Shown here: one piece after another, positions 1 to 7,179 of the stretch
Layout: each line of letters begins with the position of its first letter
Numbering within the stretch: position 1 is the first letter of the stretch
Source of the DNA: CAYSQW01 sp964433135
GTDB taxonomy: Bacteria > Acidobacteriota > Aminicenantia > Aminicenantales > Aminicenantaceae
Length of the DNA: 27,828 bases
NCBI GenBank assembly: GCA_964433135.1
Contig: CAYSQW010000048.1
Span: forward strand, 1 to 27,828
Direction of reading: 5' to 3'
The notes under the pieces: model-generated
Database searches by the model: none
Seen by the model: the letters and a program-made list of their open reading frames with translations, nothing else
What the model was told of the DNA's origin: nothing
Translations under genes and position numbers: made by a program

Positions 1-2
1 TC

Positions 3-863
3 AAGCATTTAGAGCTTTTTATTTTAGCTTTACTGATTGGATTGTTACCGATGTGCAAGAAAAGCTCACCGACTTCTCCGACATCTCCGCCGGAACCAAA
101 AGAACAGGTAACAGTTCAAGCTCTTACTGTAACATCAAGTTCCGACAGCCTTTTTATAGGTGATACAGAAACATTTACAGCGACAGCTAAGATGTCCGAC
201 GGAAGCACTATAACGGTTGGAGCTTCCGGTACATGGAGCTCAGGTAATTCAAATGTTGCTGCTGTTAATAACTCCGGGCTTGTAGAAATCGTGGGATCTG
301 GATATGTTAAAATATCTGTAACCTATAAGGGGAAGCAAGGCTTCAAGGCCATTCGGGGATTACCCAATTATAAAGGCGAATGGGAAGGGAGCTATGTTAT
401 CACTTCATGTAGCTCAAGTGATCAGGTGAAGTCAATCCTTGGATTCTGTAATGAATATCAACGTGGTTTTGTATTTCCTTGCGACTTCACACTAAATCAA
501 AACCAGGATCAAGTGACGGGTTACGTCTATTTGGATCAGTTATACGCTATTGTGTCCGGTTCGATTGCGCAAAATGGCTTGCTTGAGTTGACTGGAATTG
601 GATCTGAAAACTCTTGGGTAGTAGACGTATCGTTGCGAATGCAATCGAAAATACCCGGCCGAATTATTGGTGCTATCCCTGAGAGAAGGGCGATGTATAT
701 GCTATTCACTAAGCCTTCATTACTTTCTGGAAATGGCTTAATTTGGTGTAGTCTACGCGATATTAAACGAACAAGCGATTATACACAGAATGAGCTGTCT
801 CCTGCTGGTTTAAGATTGATGGGATCTACTCTAGAAGATCTTCCTCGTGCGTTAGAAAAGTAG
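3..863 (+). CDS. Big_2 (bacterial Ig-like) lipoprotein-like protein, 5' end outside window
   Basis: The reading frame is open to the left edge, so the start lies upstream of the window. The first visible residues form a hydrophobic stretch (KHLELFILALLIGLLPMC) that resembles a lipoprotein signal ending at the Cys codon 54-56. The lipobox LPMC is imperfect, because Met is unusual just before Cys. After a Ser/Pro/Thr-rich linker comes one Ig-like Big_2 domain, with the typical 'IGDTETFTATAKMSDGS', 'WSSGNSNVAAVNN.GLV' and 'G..KISVTYKG' pattern. The C-terminal ~160 residues are not recognised. The probable location is the cell surface, with an adhesive or structural role; no enzyme motif is visible. 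The gene is visibly AT-richer than the rest of the window, which may indicate transfer. A TTG at 42 could be read as a start, but it would discard the hydrophobic signal. Confidence 0.7.
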   Translation, partial: KHLELFILALLIGLLPMCKKSSPTSPTSPPEPKEQVTVQALTVTSSSDSLFIGDTETFTATAKMSDGSTITVGASGTWSSGNSNVAAVNNSGLVEIVGSGYVKISVTYKGKQGFKAIRGLPNYKGEWEGSYVITSCSSSDQVKSILGFCNEYQRGFVFPCDFTLNQNQDQVTGYVYLDQLYAIVSGSIAQNGLLELTGIGSENSWVVDVSLRMQSKIPGRIIGAIPERRAMYMLFTKPSLLSGNGLIWCSLRDIKRTSDYTQNELSPAGLRLMGSTLEDLPRALEK

Positions 864-1101
864 CGGGAATGCTAAAAAACATCAAAAAAGACCTCAATCA
901 AAGGAATAATTGAAATAGATAGGCACTTCTTGATTCGGAAAGAAGGCCATTTGGCGGAATATCTTTCGATCAGATTCACTGTTCTTGTCTCCAGTTCCGT
1001 CAAGGGAAAAGGAGGATAGCGGTAAAAATCTTCATCACCGAGGCCTGCGATAATAAGCTTAAAGATACTTTATGATAATGTGAGGAGGGTTCACTAAAAA
1101 A
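864..1101. other. Intergenic stretch, no gene seen
   Basis: This stretch is AT-rich with no convincing coding frame. A purine-rich GAGGAGG (1082-1088) is the only ribosome-binding candidate for the next gene. It lies 13 bases from the ATG at 1102, which is longer than usual. No clear terminator for the upstream gene was found. Confidence 0.4.
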
Positions 1102-2256
1102 ATGCGAAAATACATTATTGCAAGCATATTTCTGGTTGGCGTGGTTTTTATGTTGGCTGCTCTGATCAAATACCCTCCCTATCAAAAACAGCAGCCCATC
1201 ACGATTAAGGAGAACATGACGCTCCGCCACATCTCTGAACGCAATGATGTGCCGCTTGAGTCATTGGTCTCTCTTTTGGATCCTATAGAACGACGGGATT
1301 TCGTCACCACATACAAGATAATCCATAAACCTTTTCGAAAACAGGATATTGAGAAATCCAGAATAAGTGAGGCCGTAAAAGAGGCCAGAGCCGGTGGAAT
1401 CCCCGCTAAAGCCGTTATCCCTTACATCCTGTGGAGCATGGCTATTGCCGCTGCCGGAGTGTTTCTGCTCCGCCGGAAAAATATAAACAAAATCAGGCGC
1501 ATATGGCTGATATTCACGGTCGTCGTCTTCGGGATTATCTTCGGTGCATCACCCAATCCCATGGAAGTGATCGTGAGGTTCCATAAACTCGTCAAAGGAA
1601 TTCCGGGTAATCCCCTGATCCTGGTCACTTTCAGCGTTGTTATTGTCACGCTGCTTTCGCTGATCGGATCTCGGATGCTGTGCAGTTGGGGGTGTCCGCT
1701 GGGGGCCCTTCAGGAATGCCTCCACAACATCCCCGTCTTCCAAAGATTCAAGAAGCAACACAAGTTTTCATTCGCGGCTTCCATCGCGGTTCGGATCACA
1801 CTCTACTCGGTGTTTTTTCTCCTGCTTTTCGGCATATTGAATATCAATCAAGGCGGTCCGGGCTCCATCCTCTACCACCATTTCAACCTGTTCAAAGTGT
1901 TTAGTCCGTACCAACTGGCTCCGTTTACGCTTCTTTTGATCCCCGTTTTTTTGACGGCGAGTCTTCTCTTTTTCAGGCCGTTCTGCCACACCGTCTGCCC
2001 CTTCGGGCTTTGGGCATGGTTTTTTGAAAAGGGGGCCTTTTACACCGTGCAAAAGGTCAATCCGGAAGACTGCACGGACTGCGGCCTTTGCGAGGAAGCG
2101 TGCCCGACCGAGGCCATGAAGGCCATGAACGAGGACAAAAAGGGATTTTTCAAACCAGACTGCTGGTCGTGCGGGAAGTGTATCGCTTCCTGTCCTCGAG
2201 GAGCTCTGGAGTTTACCCGAACATCAAAACAACGGCGTGGAAAGAATCCGCGTTGA
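1102..2256 (+). CDS. Membrane-bound 4Fe-4S polyferredoxin (NapH/CcoG-type)
   Basis: This 384-residue integral membrane iron-sulfur protein probably passes electrons between the quinone pool and a redox partner. Visible parts in order: N-terminal membrane span (about 5-23); a short soluble segment with the pattern MTLRHISERNDVPLESL (39-55), a helical motif also seen in other membrane redox proteins; spans near 105-124 and 133-150; then the two paired-Cys motifs of NapH-like proteins, CSWGCP (C194, C198) and CHTVCP (C295, C299), each after a span. Two ferredoxin clusters follow, with ligands C324/C327/C330/C334 and C354/C357/C360/C364. The motifs support NapH/polyferredoxin membership. The actual partner is not visible, since no nap, nos or nrf gene is adjacent, so the gene appears to be an orphan. 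It converges on the S10 peptidase gene. RBS spacing is long (see 864-1101). Confidence 0.85.
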   Translation: MRKYIIASIFLVGVVFMLAALIKYPPYQKQQPITIKENMTLRHISERNDVPLESLVSLLDPIERRDFVTTYKIIHKPFRKQDIEKSRISEAVKEARAGGIPAKAVIPYILWSMAIAAAGVFLLRRKNINKIRRIWLIFTVVVFGIIFGASPNPMEVIVRFHKLVKGIPGNPLILVTFSVVIVTLLSLIGSRMLCSWGCPLGALQECLHNIPVFQRFKKQHKFSFAASIAVRITLYSVFFLLLFGILNINQGGPGSILYHHFNLFKVFSPYQLAPFTLLLIPVFLTASLLFFRPFCHTVCPFGLWAWFFEKGAFYTVQKVNPEDCTDCGLCEEACPTEAMKAMNEDKKGFFKPDCWSCGKCIASCPRGALEFTRTSKQRRGKNPR

Positions 2257-2331
2257 ACCGATTCTTGAAGAAAACGGCGGATCTGTAAATCCAAACTGAA
2301 AAGCTGTGGCTCTATCTTACGGATGATTCCT

Positions 2332-3810
2332 TTATCGCGTCGCGTCTTCCACGAAGCGTCTCACTTCCCCGGTGAACTCCGCCAGTTCCTTGCTGGGAGT
2401 GTAAACCATATGACCCGTGTGGAAGTTAACCATCTTGATGTTGCGGCGGATTTCCGGTTTGAGAAGCAGTCGATTGACCGCGAATTCAATGGTGACGACG
2501 GGGCAGGCGTAATCGTAGTATCCGGCGGTGATCAGTACCTTCATATGCGGATTGTTTTTCATCGCGTTGGATAAATGCGGGACCGCTGAAAATCCGCTGG
2601 GGGAGTCATTATAGATCCAGGGCCGAACATTACCGCTGACGACATAAGGTCTGGGCGTTTTATAACCGAGTTCTTCTCTTACATAGTGATTCAAGGCCGG
2701 TGAAAGCGAGGTCGTCAGTTCGTAGGCGCCTGTTTCCCAGCGGGCGTCGAGGCGGTCGACCTCGATCCCTTCTTTGGCGAGGATCTGTTCGCGGAACATG
2801 GCATCGGGGATTCTCAGGTTTTCTTGCAGAACGAATTCTTTGTCGAGGCCGAAATAATAGCTCATCTTCGCGGCGATTTTTTCTTTTTCTGAATCCGGTA
2901 GGGTATCGCCTTTGTTGAGAGCCAACAGATATTCCGTCGTGGCCCATTCTTTAACTTCCGCATAAAATTCATCGAATGGCATCTCCTGCAGCTCTGGCGC
3001 CAGCTGCTTGTGGTAGCGGGCCGTCGCAGCATGAGTGGGAAAAAAATGAGCCAGATGGAATGAATTGATCTTGTGATAGCCTCTGCGGGTCGCATATTCG
3101 AACGCAGGGGATATAAATATTATGCCGTTGACATTGAGCTTGATCCGGCGATTTCGCTGAAGTTCTTCCGCCAGCAGCGAACCCCTCACGCCCCCATAGC
3201 TCTCGCCCGCGATAAATATTGGTGACATCCAGCGTCCGGCGTCCGTAAGGTACATGCGGATGAAATCCGCTACGGAAGCGGCATCCGGGTGAGCACCCCA
3301 GAAATTTGCGGGATCGGCGCCGGGGTGCGGAAAACTGAAACCGGTGCCTATGGGATCGATAAATACCAGATCGGTGAACCGCAGCCAACTTTGTTGATTG
3401 TCAACCATGGTCGGCGGAGGTCCCGGGGTATTGCCCTGTGCGTCAAGCACGACTCGTTTAGGTCCGATGGTAAGCATATGCAGATAAATGGAAGAGCTTC
3501 CCGGACCGCCGTTGAAACAAAAAGTCAACGGTCTTGTCCCGGACGTTTTTCTTTTTTGAGTGTGAGCCGTGTAAAAGATATAGCCCTGCGGCTTTCCTCG
3601 ATCATCAAGCTGTTGGAAATAGCCGACTTTTGCCTGGTAGTCGATTTTTTCCCCGTCAATGGTGATGGAATGATCCGTGGTTACGGGGGGGAATAGCTCT
3701 ACATTAATTCCTGAGTCTTCCGTCACCGCTTGTTTCGCCTCATGAGCGGACGCGATTCCGGCCGTGACGGCAATCAGCAAGCAGATGAGAATCAGTCTCA
3801 CACGCTTCAT
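2332..3810 (-). CDS. Secreted serine carboxypeptidase, peptidase family S10
   Basis: Predicted alpha/beta-hydrolase-fold carboxypeptidase of 492 residues, exported by a Sec signal (MKRVRLILICLLIAVTAGIASA). The S10 hallmarks are present: the substrate-binding FNGGPGSSS segment near residue 100, the nucleophile in GESYGG (Ser204), catalytic Asp in AGYYDYACP (Asp433) and His in FHTGHMVY (His467). Length is normal for the family. The start at 3810 was chosen because AAAGGAG sits seven bases upstream of it and the signal peptide begins there; the frame extends 9 codons further but without an RBS. The enzyme would trim C-terminal residues from peptides outside the cytoplasm. It is divergent from the fasciclin-domain gene, with a perfect inverted repeat in the shared upstream region. 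Confidence 0.93.
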   Translation of the reverse strand: MKRVRLILICLLIAVTAGIASAHEAKQAVTEDSGINVELFPPVTTDHSITIDGEKIDYQAKVGYFQQLDDRGKPQGYIFYTAHTQKRKTSGTRPLTFCFNGGPGSSSIYLHMLTIGPKRVVLDAQGNTPGPPPTMVDNQQSWLRFTDLVFIDPIGTGFSFPHPGADPANFWGAHPDAASVADFIRMYLTDAGRWMSPIFIAGESYGGVRGSLLAEELQRNRRIKLNVNGIIFISPAFEYATRRGYHKINSFHLAHFFPTHAATARYHKQLAPELQEMPFDEFYAEVKEWATTEYLLALNKGDTLPDSEKEKIAAKMSYYFGLDKEFVLQENLRIPDAMFREQILAKEGIEVDRLDARWETGAYELTTSLSPALNHYVREELGYKTPRPYVVSGNVRPWIYNDSPSGFSAVPHLSNAMKNNPHMKVLITAGYYDYACPVVTIEFAVNRLLLKPEIRRNIKMVNFHTGHMVYTPSKELAEFTGEVRRFVEDATR

Positions 3811-3875
3811 ATCTTTACTCCTTTCGAATCGGGTCAATATTTGTTGAATATTGTAATCGGTTGATTGTGCTTCGT

Positions 3876-3908
3876 CTAATGAAAATTATCGAAAAAAATT
3901 TTCATTAG
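3876..3908. repeat. Perfect 12-bp inverted repeat between divergent genes
   Basis: Arms CTAATGAAAATT (3876-3887) and AATTTTCATTAG (3897-3908) are exact reverse complements around a 9-base A-rich spacer. The element lies 66 bases upstream of the S10 start and about 90 bases before the -35 box of the fasciclin gene. The symmetry and the divergent setting fit an operator for a dimeric regulator. No GC-rich stem or T-run argues for a terminator. Confidence 0.55.
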
Positions 3909-4001
3909 TATTCGGATTTAACTCCAACTTCATATAAGAGGAGTTCCGGTTGGCGAAAAACAAAATCAGTTCTTATCCGCCGCTTCAGGATGTTTTCCGG
4001 T

Positions 4002-4029
4002 TTGACAATTTTACCTACAGCTGTATATT
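4002..4029 (+). promoter_or_regulatory. Sigma-70-like promoter for the fasciclin gene
   Basis: An exact TTGACA at 4002-4007 is followed after 16 bases by TATATT at 4024-4029. It lies about 40 bases before the ATG at 4068. An AGGAGG-type ribosome site (in AAAGGAGGGG) follows, ten bases or so before the start codon. This is one of the two best promoter matches in the window. Confidence 0.65.
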
Positions 4030-4067
4030 AAATATATAGGTTTTCTATTAAAGGAGGGGATTCATCA

Positions 4068-4565
4068 ATGATTAAGAAAAATTGCAGGGGAATTTTGTTG
4101 GTTTTTCTAGCGGTTTTTTTGGTTTGGGGAGCTGCGGATTCAATGAATGCGATCGACCAGGAGAAGAACATTGTTGAAACAGCGGTCGCCGCGGGATCTT
4201 TCAACACGCTGGTCAAGGCCGTTAAGGCCGCGGGATTGGTCGACACTCTTTCCGGGCCGGGACCGTTTACGGTTTTCGCTCCTACAGATGAGGCCTTCGG
4301 AAAGCTTCCCGAAGGAACCATCGAAGCGCTCCTCAACAACATCGAGAAGCTCAAGTCGATCCTGACATATCATGTGGCGGCAAAAAAACTCATGGCTGAA
4401 GATGTTGTGAAAATGGAAACCATCATGACCGTCAACGGAAAAGAGATCACGGTCACGGCAAAAGAGGGCAAGGTCATGGTCGATGACGCCATGGTTGTGA
4501 AGACCGACATCAAATGCACCAATGGTGTTATCCATGTGATTGACGGGGTGATCATTCCCAAGTAA
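4068..4565 (+). CDS. Secreted fasciclin (FAS1) domain protein
   Basis: 165 residues: an N-terminal signal peptide (hydrophobic core about residues 9-22) followed by a single FAS1 domain filling the rest of the protein. The two conserved FAS1 blocks are clear: the H1-type 'FTVFAPTDEAFGKLP' around residues 65-80, and near the C terminus 'TNGVIHVIDGVIIPK'. Between them lies 'LKSILTYHVAAKK', the usual YHV element. FAS1 proteins are extracytoplasmic and mediate adhesion or ligand binding; the ligand here cannot be inferred. The gene has its own strong-looking promoter and a good RBS, so it is probably monocistronic. A short inverted repeat follows it. Confidence 0.93.
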   Translation: MIKKNCRGILLVFLAVFLVWGAADSMNAIDQEKNIVETAVAAGSFNTLVKAVKAAGLVDTLSGPGPFTVFAPTDEAFGKLPEGTIEALLNNIEKLKSILTYHVAAKKLMAEDVVKMETIMTVNGKEITVTAKEGKVMVDDAMVVKTDIKCTNGVIHVIDGVIIPK

Positions 4566-4606
4566 TCACGGCCTTCCCTGCGGTATTTTATCTCGGGGAA
4601 ATTTTC

Positions 4607-4630
4607 TATTTAGGAATTCTCCCCTAAATA
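4607..4630. repeat. Inverted repeat downstream of FAS1 gene, possible weak terminator
   Basis: TATTTAGG (4607-4614) and CCTAAATA (4623-4630) are perfect complements around an 8-base loop, 42 bases after the stop codon. A T-rich stretch (GATTTTT) follows about 6 bases later. The stem is AT-rich, so terminator function is only tentative. Confidence 0.35.
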
Positions 4631-4723
4631 AATCAGATTTTTCACCGTCCCGGTATAGGAAGGTGCTTCTCTATCCTTGCGCCGGATCGGCAATGGATGG
4701 CTGTGTTATTTTTAAATCAGGGC

Positions 4724-5104
4724 TCATATAACATGCCATAGCACATCCGTCAAAAAGTGTATTCCGACGCAAGCGAGAAAGCCGTATTTTCTGAAATAGT
4801 GCGCGGCGGAGAGCCAATGCGTTCCGTTAAGAAGGACGATCTCCGCTAAAAGAATGAGCGGAATTTCATCGACCGAATTCAAACCATAGAGAAACATAAC
4901 CGAGGGAATGTGGCCCGCCGAGAATCCCAGGGCGAAAAAACGGAAATGATCCCGAGAGTCCGGTTTCGCTGTCTCTTTTTAAAATCATGAAGGAGACAAG
5001 CCATACCCAAAAAGAAATAGGAACAGACGGAATAGCACTTCTTCTCCCGTGCCGGAAACGCCCTGCATATTGTTTTTTAAACGCGGGTGGATCGAATAAA
5101 AAGA
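4724..5104 (-). pseudogene. Decayed CPBP-family intramembrane metalloprotease
   Basis: Read on the minus strand from 5104, one frame contains all three CPBP (CAAX-protease/bacteriocin-processing) signatures in order: GTGEEVLFRLF (the EExxxR motif, Glu pair at 5039-5044), GFSAGH (the FxxxH motif, His codon 4910-4912), and HFLTDVLWHVI (the HxxxD motif) just before the stop at 4724-4726. Two in-frame stops interrupt it between motifs one and two: TGA at 4985-4987 and TAA at 4979-4981. A further TAA lies upstream at 5105-5107, and the N-terminal membrane part is missing or out of frame. The remaining residues are hydrophobic as expected for membrane helices. Two separate stops make sequencing error unlikely, although a local assembly problem cannot be excluded. 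An 85-residue frame over 4866-5123 reads through the same DNA but carries none of the motifs. Confidence 0.7.
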
Positions 5105-5376
5105 TTATGATCCGGAAGAACATTATATTGGGCGAAACAATGGCCTTTTTTTAATGCCCGGCGATTGGAAAACTTCAATTATTGACCTTGTGAATTCTGC
5201 TGTGGTATTCTTCTTTTACTTTTCAAATGGGGAACTGTAGGAAAAATGGAAGAGCATGAAGCCGGATTCATGGGGAAATTATGGATTTAGGAATGAAGAC
5301 AGGCCGATTCCCTATGGGGAATTGATGAGATCATGACTCTCTTATTCTTTGTTAATAAAAATCATCAAGCAATCAT
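5105..5376. promoter_or_regulatory. Leader of the sulfur/potassium operon with three ATGGGGAA repeats
   Basis: No gene is seen. The octamer ATGGGGAA occurs three times in the same orientation, at 5227-5234, 5270-5277 and 5314-5321, spaced 43 and 44 bases (about four helical turns). The third copy also lies in a small inverted repeat, ATTCCC (5307-5312) / GGGAAT (5317-5322). No good -35/-10 pair was found, and no Shine-Dalgarno precedes the ATG at 5377. The repeats are visible; a regulatory role is inference. Confidence 0.4.
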
Positions 5377-7164
5377 ATGACCAAAGAAATCATTCTCGTC
5401 CTCGTCGTGCTGGTCCTGACTGTATTTTTGTTCATTACCGAGATTCTGCGGGTGGATATCGTTGCCCTGATCACCTTGCTTTTGCTGGGCTGGTTAAAGC
5501 TGGTCACACCGGCTCAAGCGTTTTCCGGTTTGGCAAGCAATGCCGTGGTCTCTATCATCGGCGTCATGATTATCGGCTACGGCATCGACCGATCCGGAGT
5601 GATGAAGCGGATAACCGTACCCGTCATTCGCCTGGCCGGTTTCAGCGAGAAAAGGATGACCGCCGTCATATCGGTTTCGGTAGGCCTGATCTCCGGTTTT
5701 ATGCAGAACATCGGTGCTACCGCTCTCTTTTTGCCTGCCGTGATGCGTATTTCCAGGAAGATGAAGGTCAACGCCTCTCGTTTTCTCCTGCCCATGGGAT
5801 TTTCGGCGATTCAGGGCGGGACCATTACCCTGGTGGGATCGGGGCCGCTGATAATCCTTAATGATCTCCTCAAGCAGGGGGGGCAAAGTCCCTATAAACT
5901 ATTCAGCGTCACTCCCATAGGCCTTGCTTTGCTTATAGGCGGGGTGTTGTATTTTTTGATCTTCGGAAAAAACGTGCTGCCTTCTCGAAAAAGCGGTCAA
6001 TTGGAGCCATCCGCGCAGCAGCGCCTCATCGATACCTGGCAGCTGCCATCGACCATCTACAGTTGCCGCATCCCCGAAAACAGCAGGCTTATCGGCAAAA
6101 CTTCGGAAGAAGTCGCTCTCTGGGCCCGCTACGGTCTGAATCTTCTCGCCGTTAAGGAAGAGAGTGAGGTTATTTATTCGCCTTGGCGATTCACCCGCTT
6201 TGCCCGTCGGCAGGAACTGGCTCTAATGGGTGAAAAGAAACGGTTTCATGATTTTGTCAATGATTATGGATTGGAACCGGTTGGATCGTCGGATTTTTTA
6301 AATGATCTTCGATCCGCCAGACAGATGGGATTCGCCGAACTGATCATCCCTCCTCGTTCTCCGGTATCCGGGAAAACCATCCGCCAGATAGCTTTCCGTA
6401 AGAATTTCAATGTCGAGCCGGTCATGCTGATAACCGGTGAAGCGGAAGAACGGGGCGACCTTTCAGACATCCTGCTTCGTCCGGGGGACATTCTGATCGT
6501 CTATGGGGCCTGGCCTCGGATTGTCGAACTCGGGGATCATGTGAGATTTATCCGCATTACTCCGGATGATTCCATCGACGTGAGGACGCGAAAGCCGTTG
6601 GTCTCGATCTTGTGTTTTTTGGGAGCCATCGGGCTTGTGATTGCAGGAATGCCTCTTTCGCTCAGCCTCCTTTCCGGCGCAATAGCTATGGTTATCTTCA
6701 AGGTGATCTCCATCGATGAGGCGTATCAGGCGGTGGGTTGGAGGACGGTTTTCCTGCTGGCAGGATTGATCCCTCTTGGGATTGCGATGGACAACACGGG
6801 AGCGGCCGCATGGCTTGCCGGCGGCCTGATGAAGTTGATGCAGGGGAGTCATCCCTTATGGATATTTATCGGAGTTGCGGCGCTGACAACGATTTTTACT
6901 CTTATCATGTCCAATGTTGCAGCTACGGTCCTCCTCGTCCCGCTCGTGCTCATTATCGGAAATTCGACAGGCGTCAATCCCAGATCTTTGGCGCTTTTGG
7001 TCGCCGTATGTGCGGCCAACAGCTTTTTGCTCCCCACACACCAGGTGAACGCGCTGCTGATGTCCCCGGGAGGATATCACAACCGTGATTACCTGAAAGC
7101 GGGAAGCATTATGACGGTGCTTTTCCTTATCATTGCTGTTGCGATGATATATTTCTTATATTGA
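5377..7164 (+). CDS. SLC13-type anion permease with two RCK_C domains
   Basis: A 595-residue transporter of the SLC13/divalent anion:Na+ symporter (ArsB/NhaD-like) superfamily. The first membrane half covers about residues 1-195 and includes the re-entrant-loop signature SGFMQNIGAT (106-115). A cytosolic insert (about 205-395) holds two TrkA-C (RCK_C) domains, the second recognisable from 'RSPVSGKTIRQIAF...LRPGDILIVYG'. The second membrane half runs 405-595 with the matching signature MSNVAATVLL (511-520). This is the normal layout for bacterial sulfate/thiosulfate/sulfite-type members; substrate cannot be read from sequence. Genomic context (persulfide oxidation, YeeE) favours an inorganic sulfur oxyanion. 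It is first in a seven-gene run, 15 bases before the next gene. The start lacks a clear RBS. Confidence 0.88.
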   Translation: MTKEIILVLVVLVLTVFLFITEILRVDIVALITLLLLGWLKLVTPAQAFSGLASNAVVSIIGVMIIGYGIDRSGVMKRITVPVIRLAGFSEKRMTAVISVSVGLISGFMQNIGATALFLPAVMRISRKMKVNASRFLLPMGFSAIQGGTITLVGSGPLIILNDLLKQGGQSPYKLFSVTPIGLALLIGGVLYFLIFGKNVLPSRKSGQLEPSAQQRLIDTWQLPSTIYSCRIPENSRLIGKTSEEVALWARYGLNLLAVKEESEVIYSPWRFTRFARRQELALMGEKKRFHDFVNDYGLEPVGSSDFLNDLRSARQMGFAELIIPPRSPVSGKTIRQIAFRKNFNVEPVMLITGEAEERGDLSDILLRPGDILIVYGAWPRIVELGDHVRFIRITPDDSIDVRTRKPLVSILCFLGAIGLVIAGMPLSLSLLSGAIAMVIFKVISIDEAYQAVGWRTVFLLAGLIPLGIAMDNTGAAAWLAGGLMKLMQGSHPLWIFIGVAALTTIFTLIMSNVAATVLLVPLVLIIGNSTGVNPRSLALLVAVCAANSFLLPTHQVNALLMSPGGYHNRDYLKAGSIMTVLFLIIAVAMIYFLY

Positions 7165-7179
7165 ACAAAAGGAGGTTTT

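Noticed and set aside
4866..5123. 85-codon minus-strand frame in the 4566-5376 gap
   Set aside because: It reads through the same DNA as the CPBP remnant in a different frame and contains none of the family motifs, whereas the neighbouring frame contains all three.
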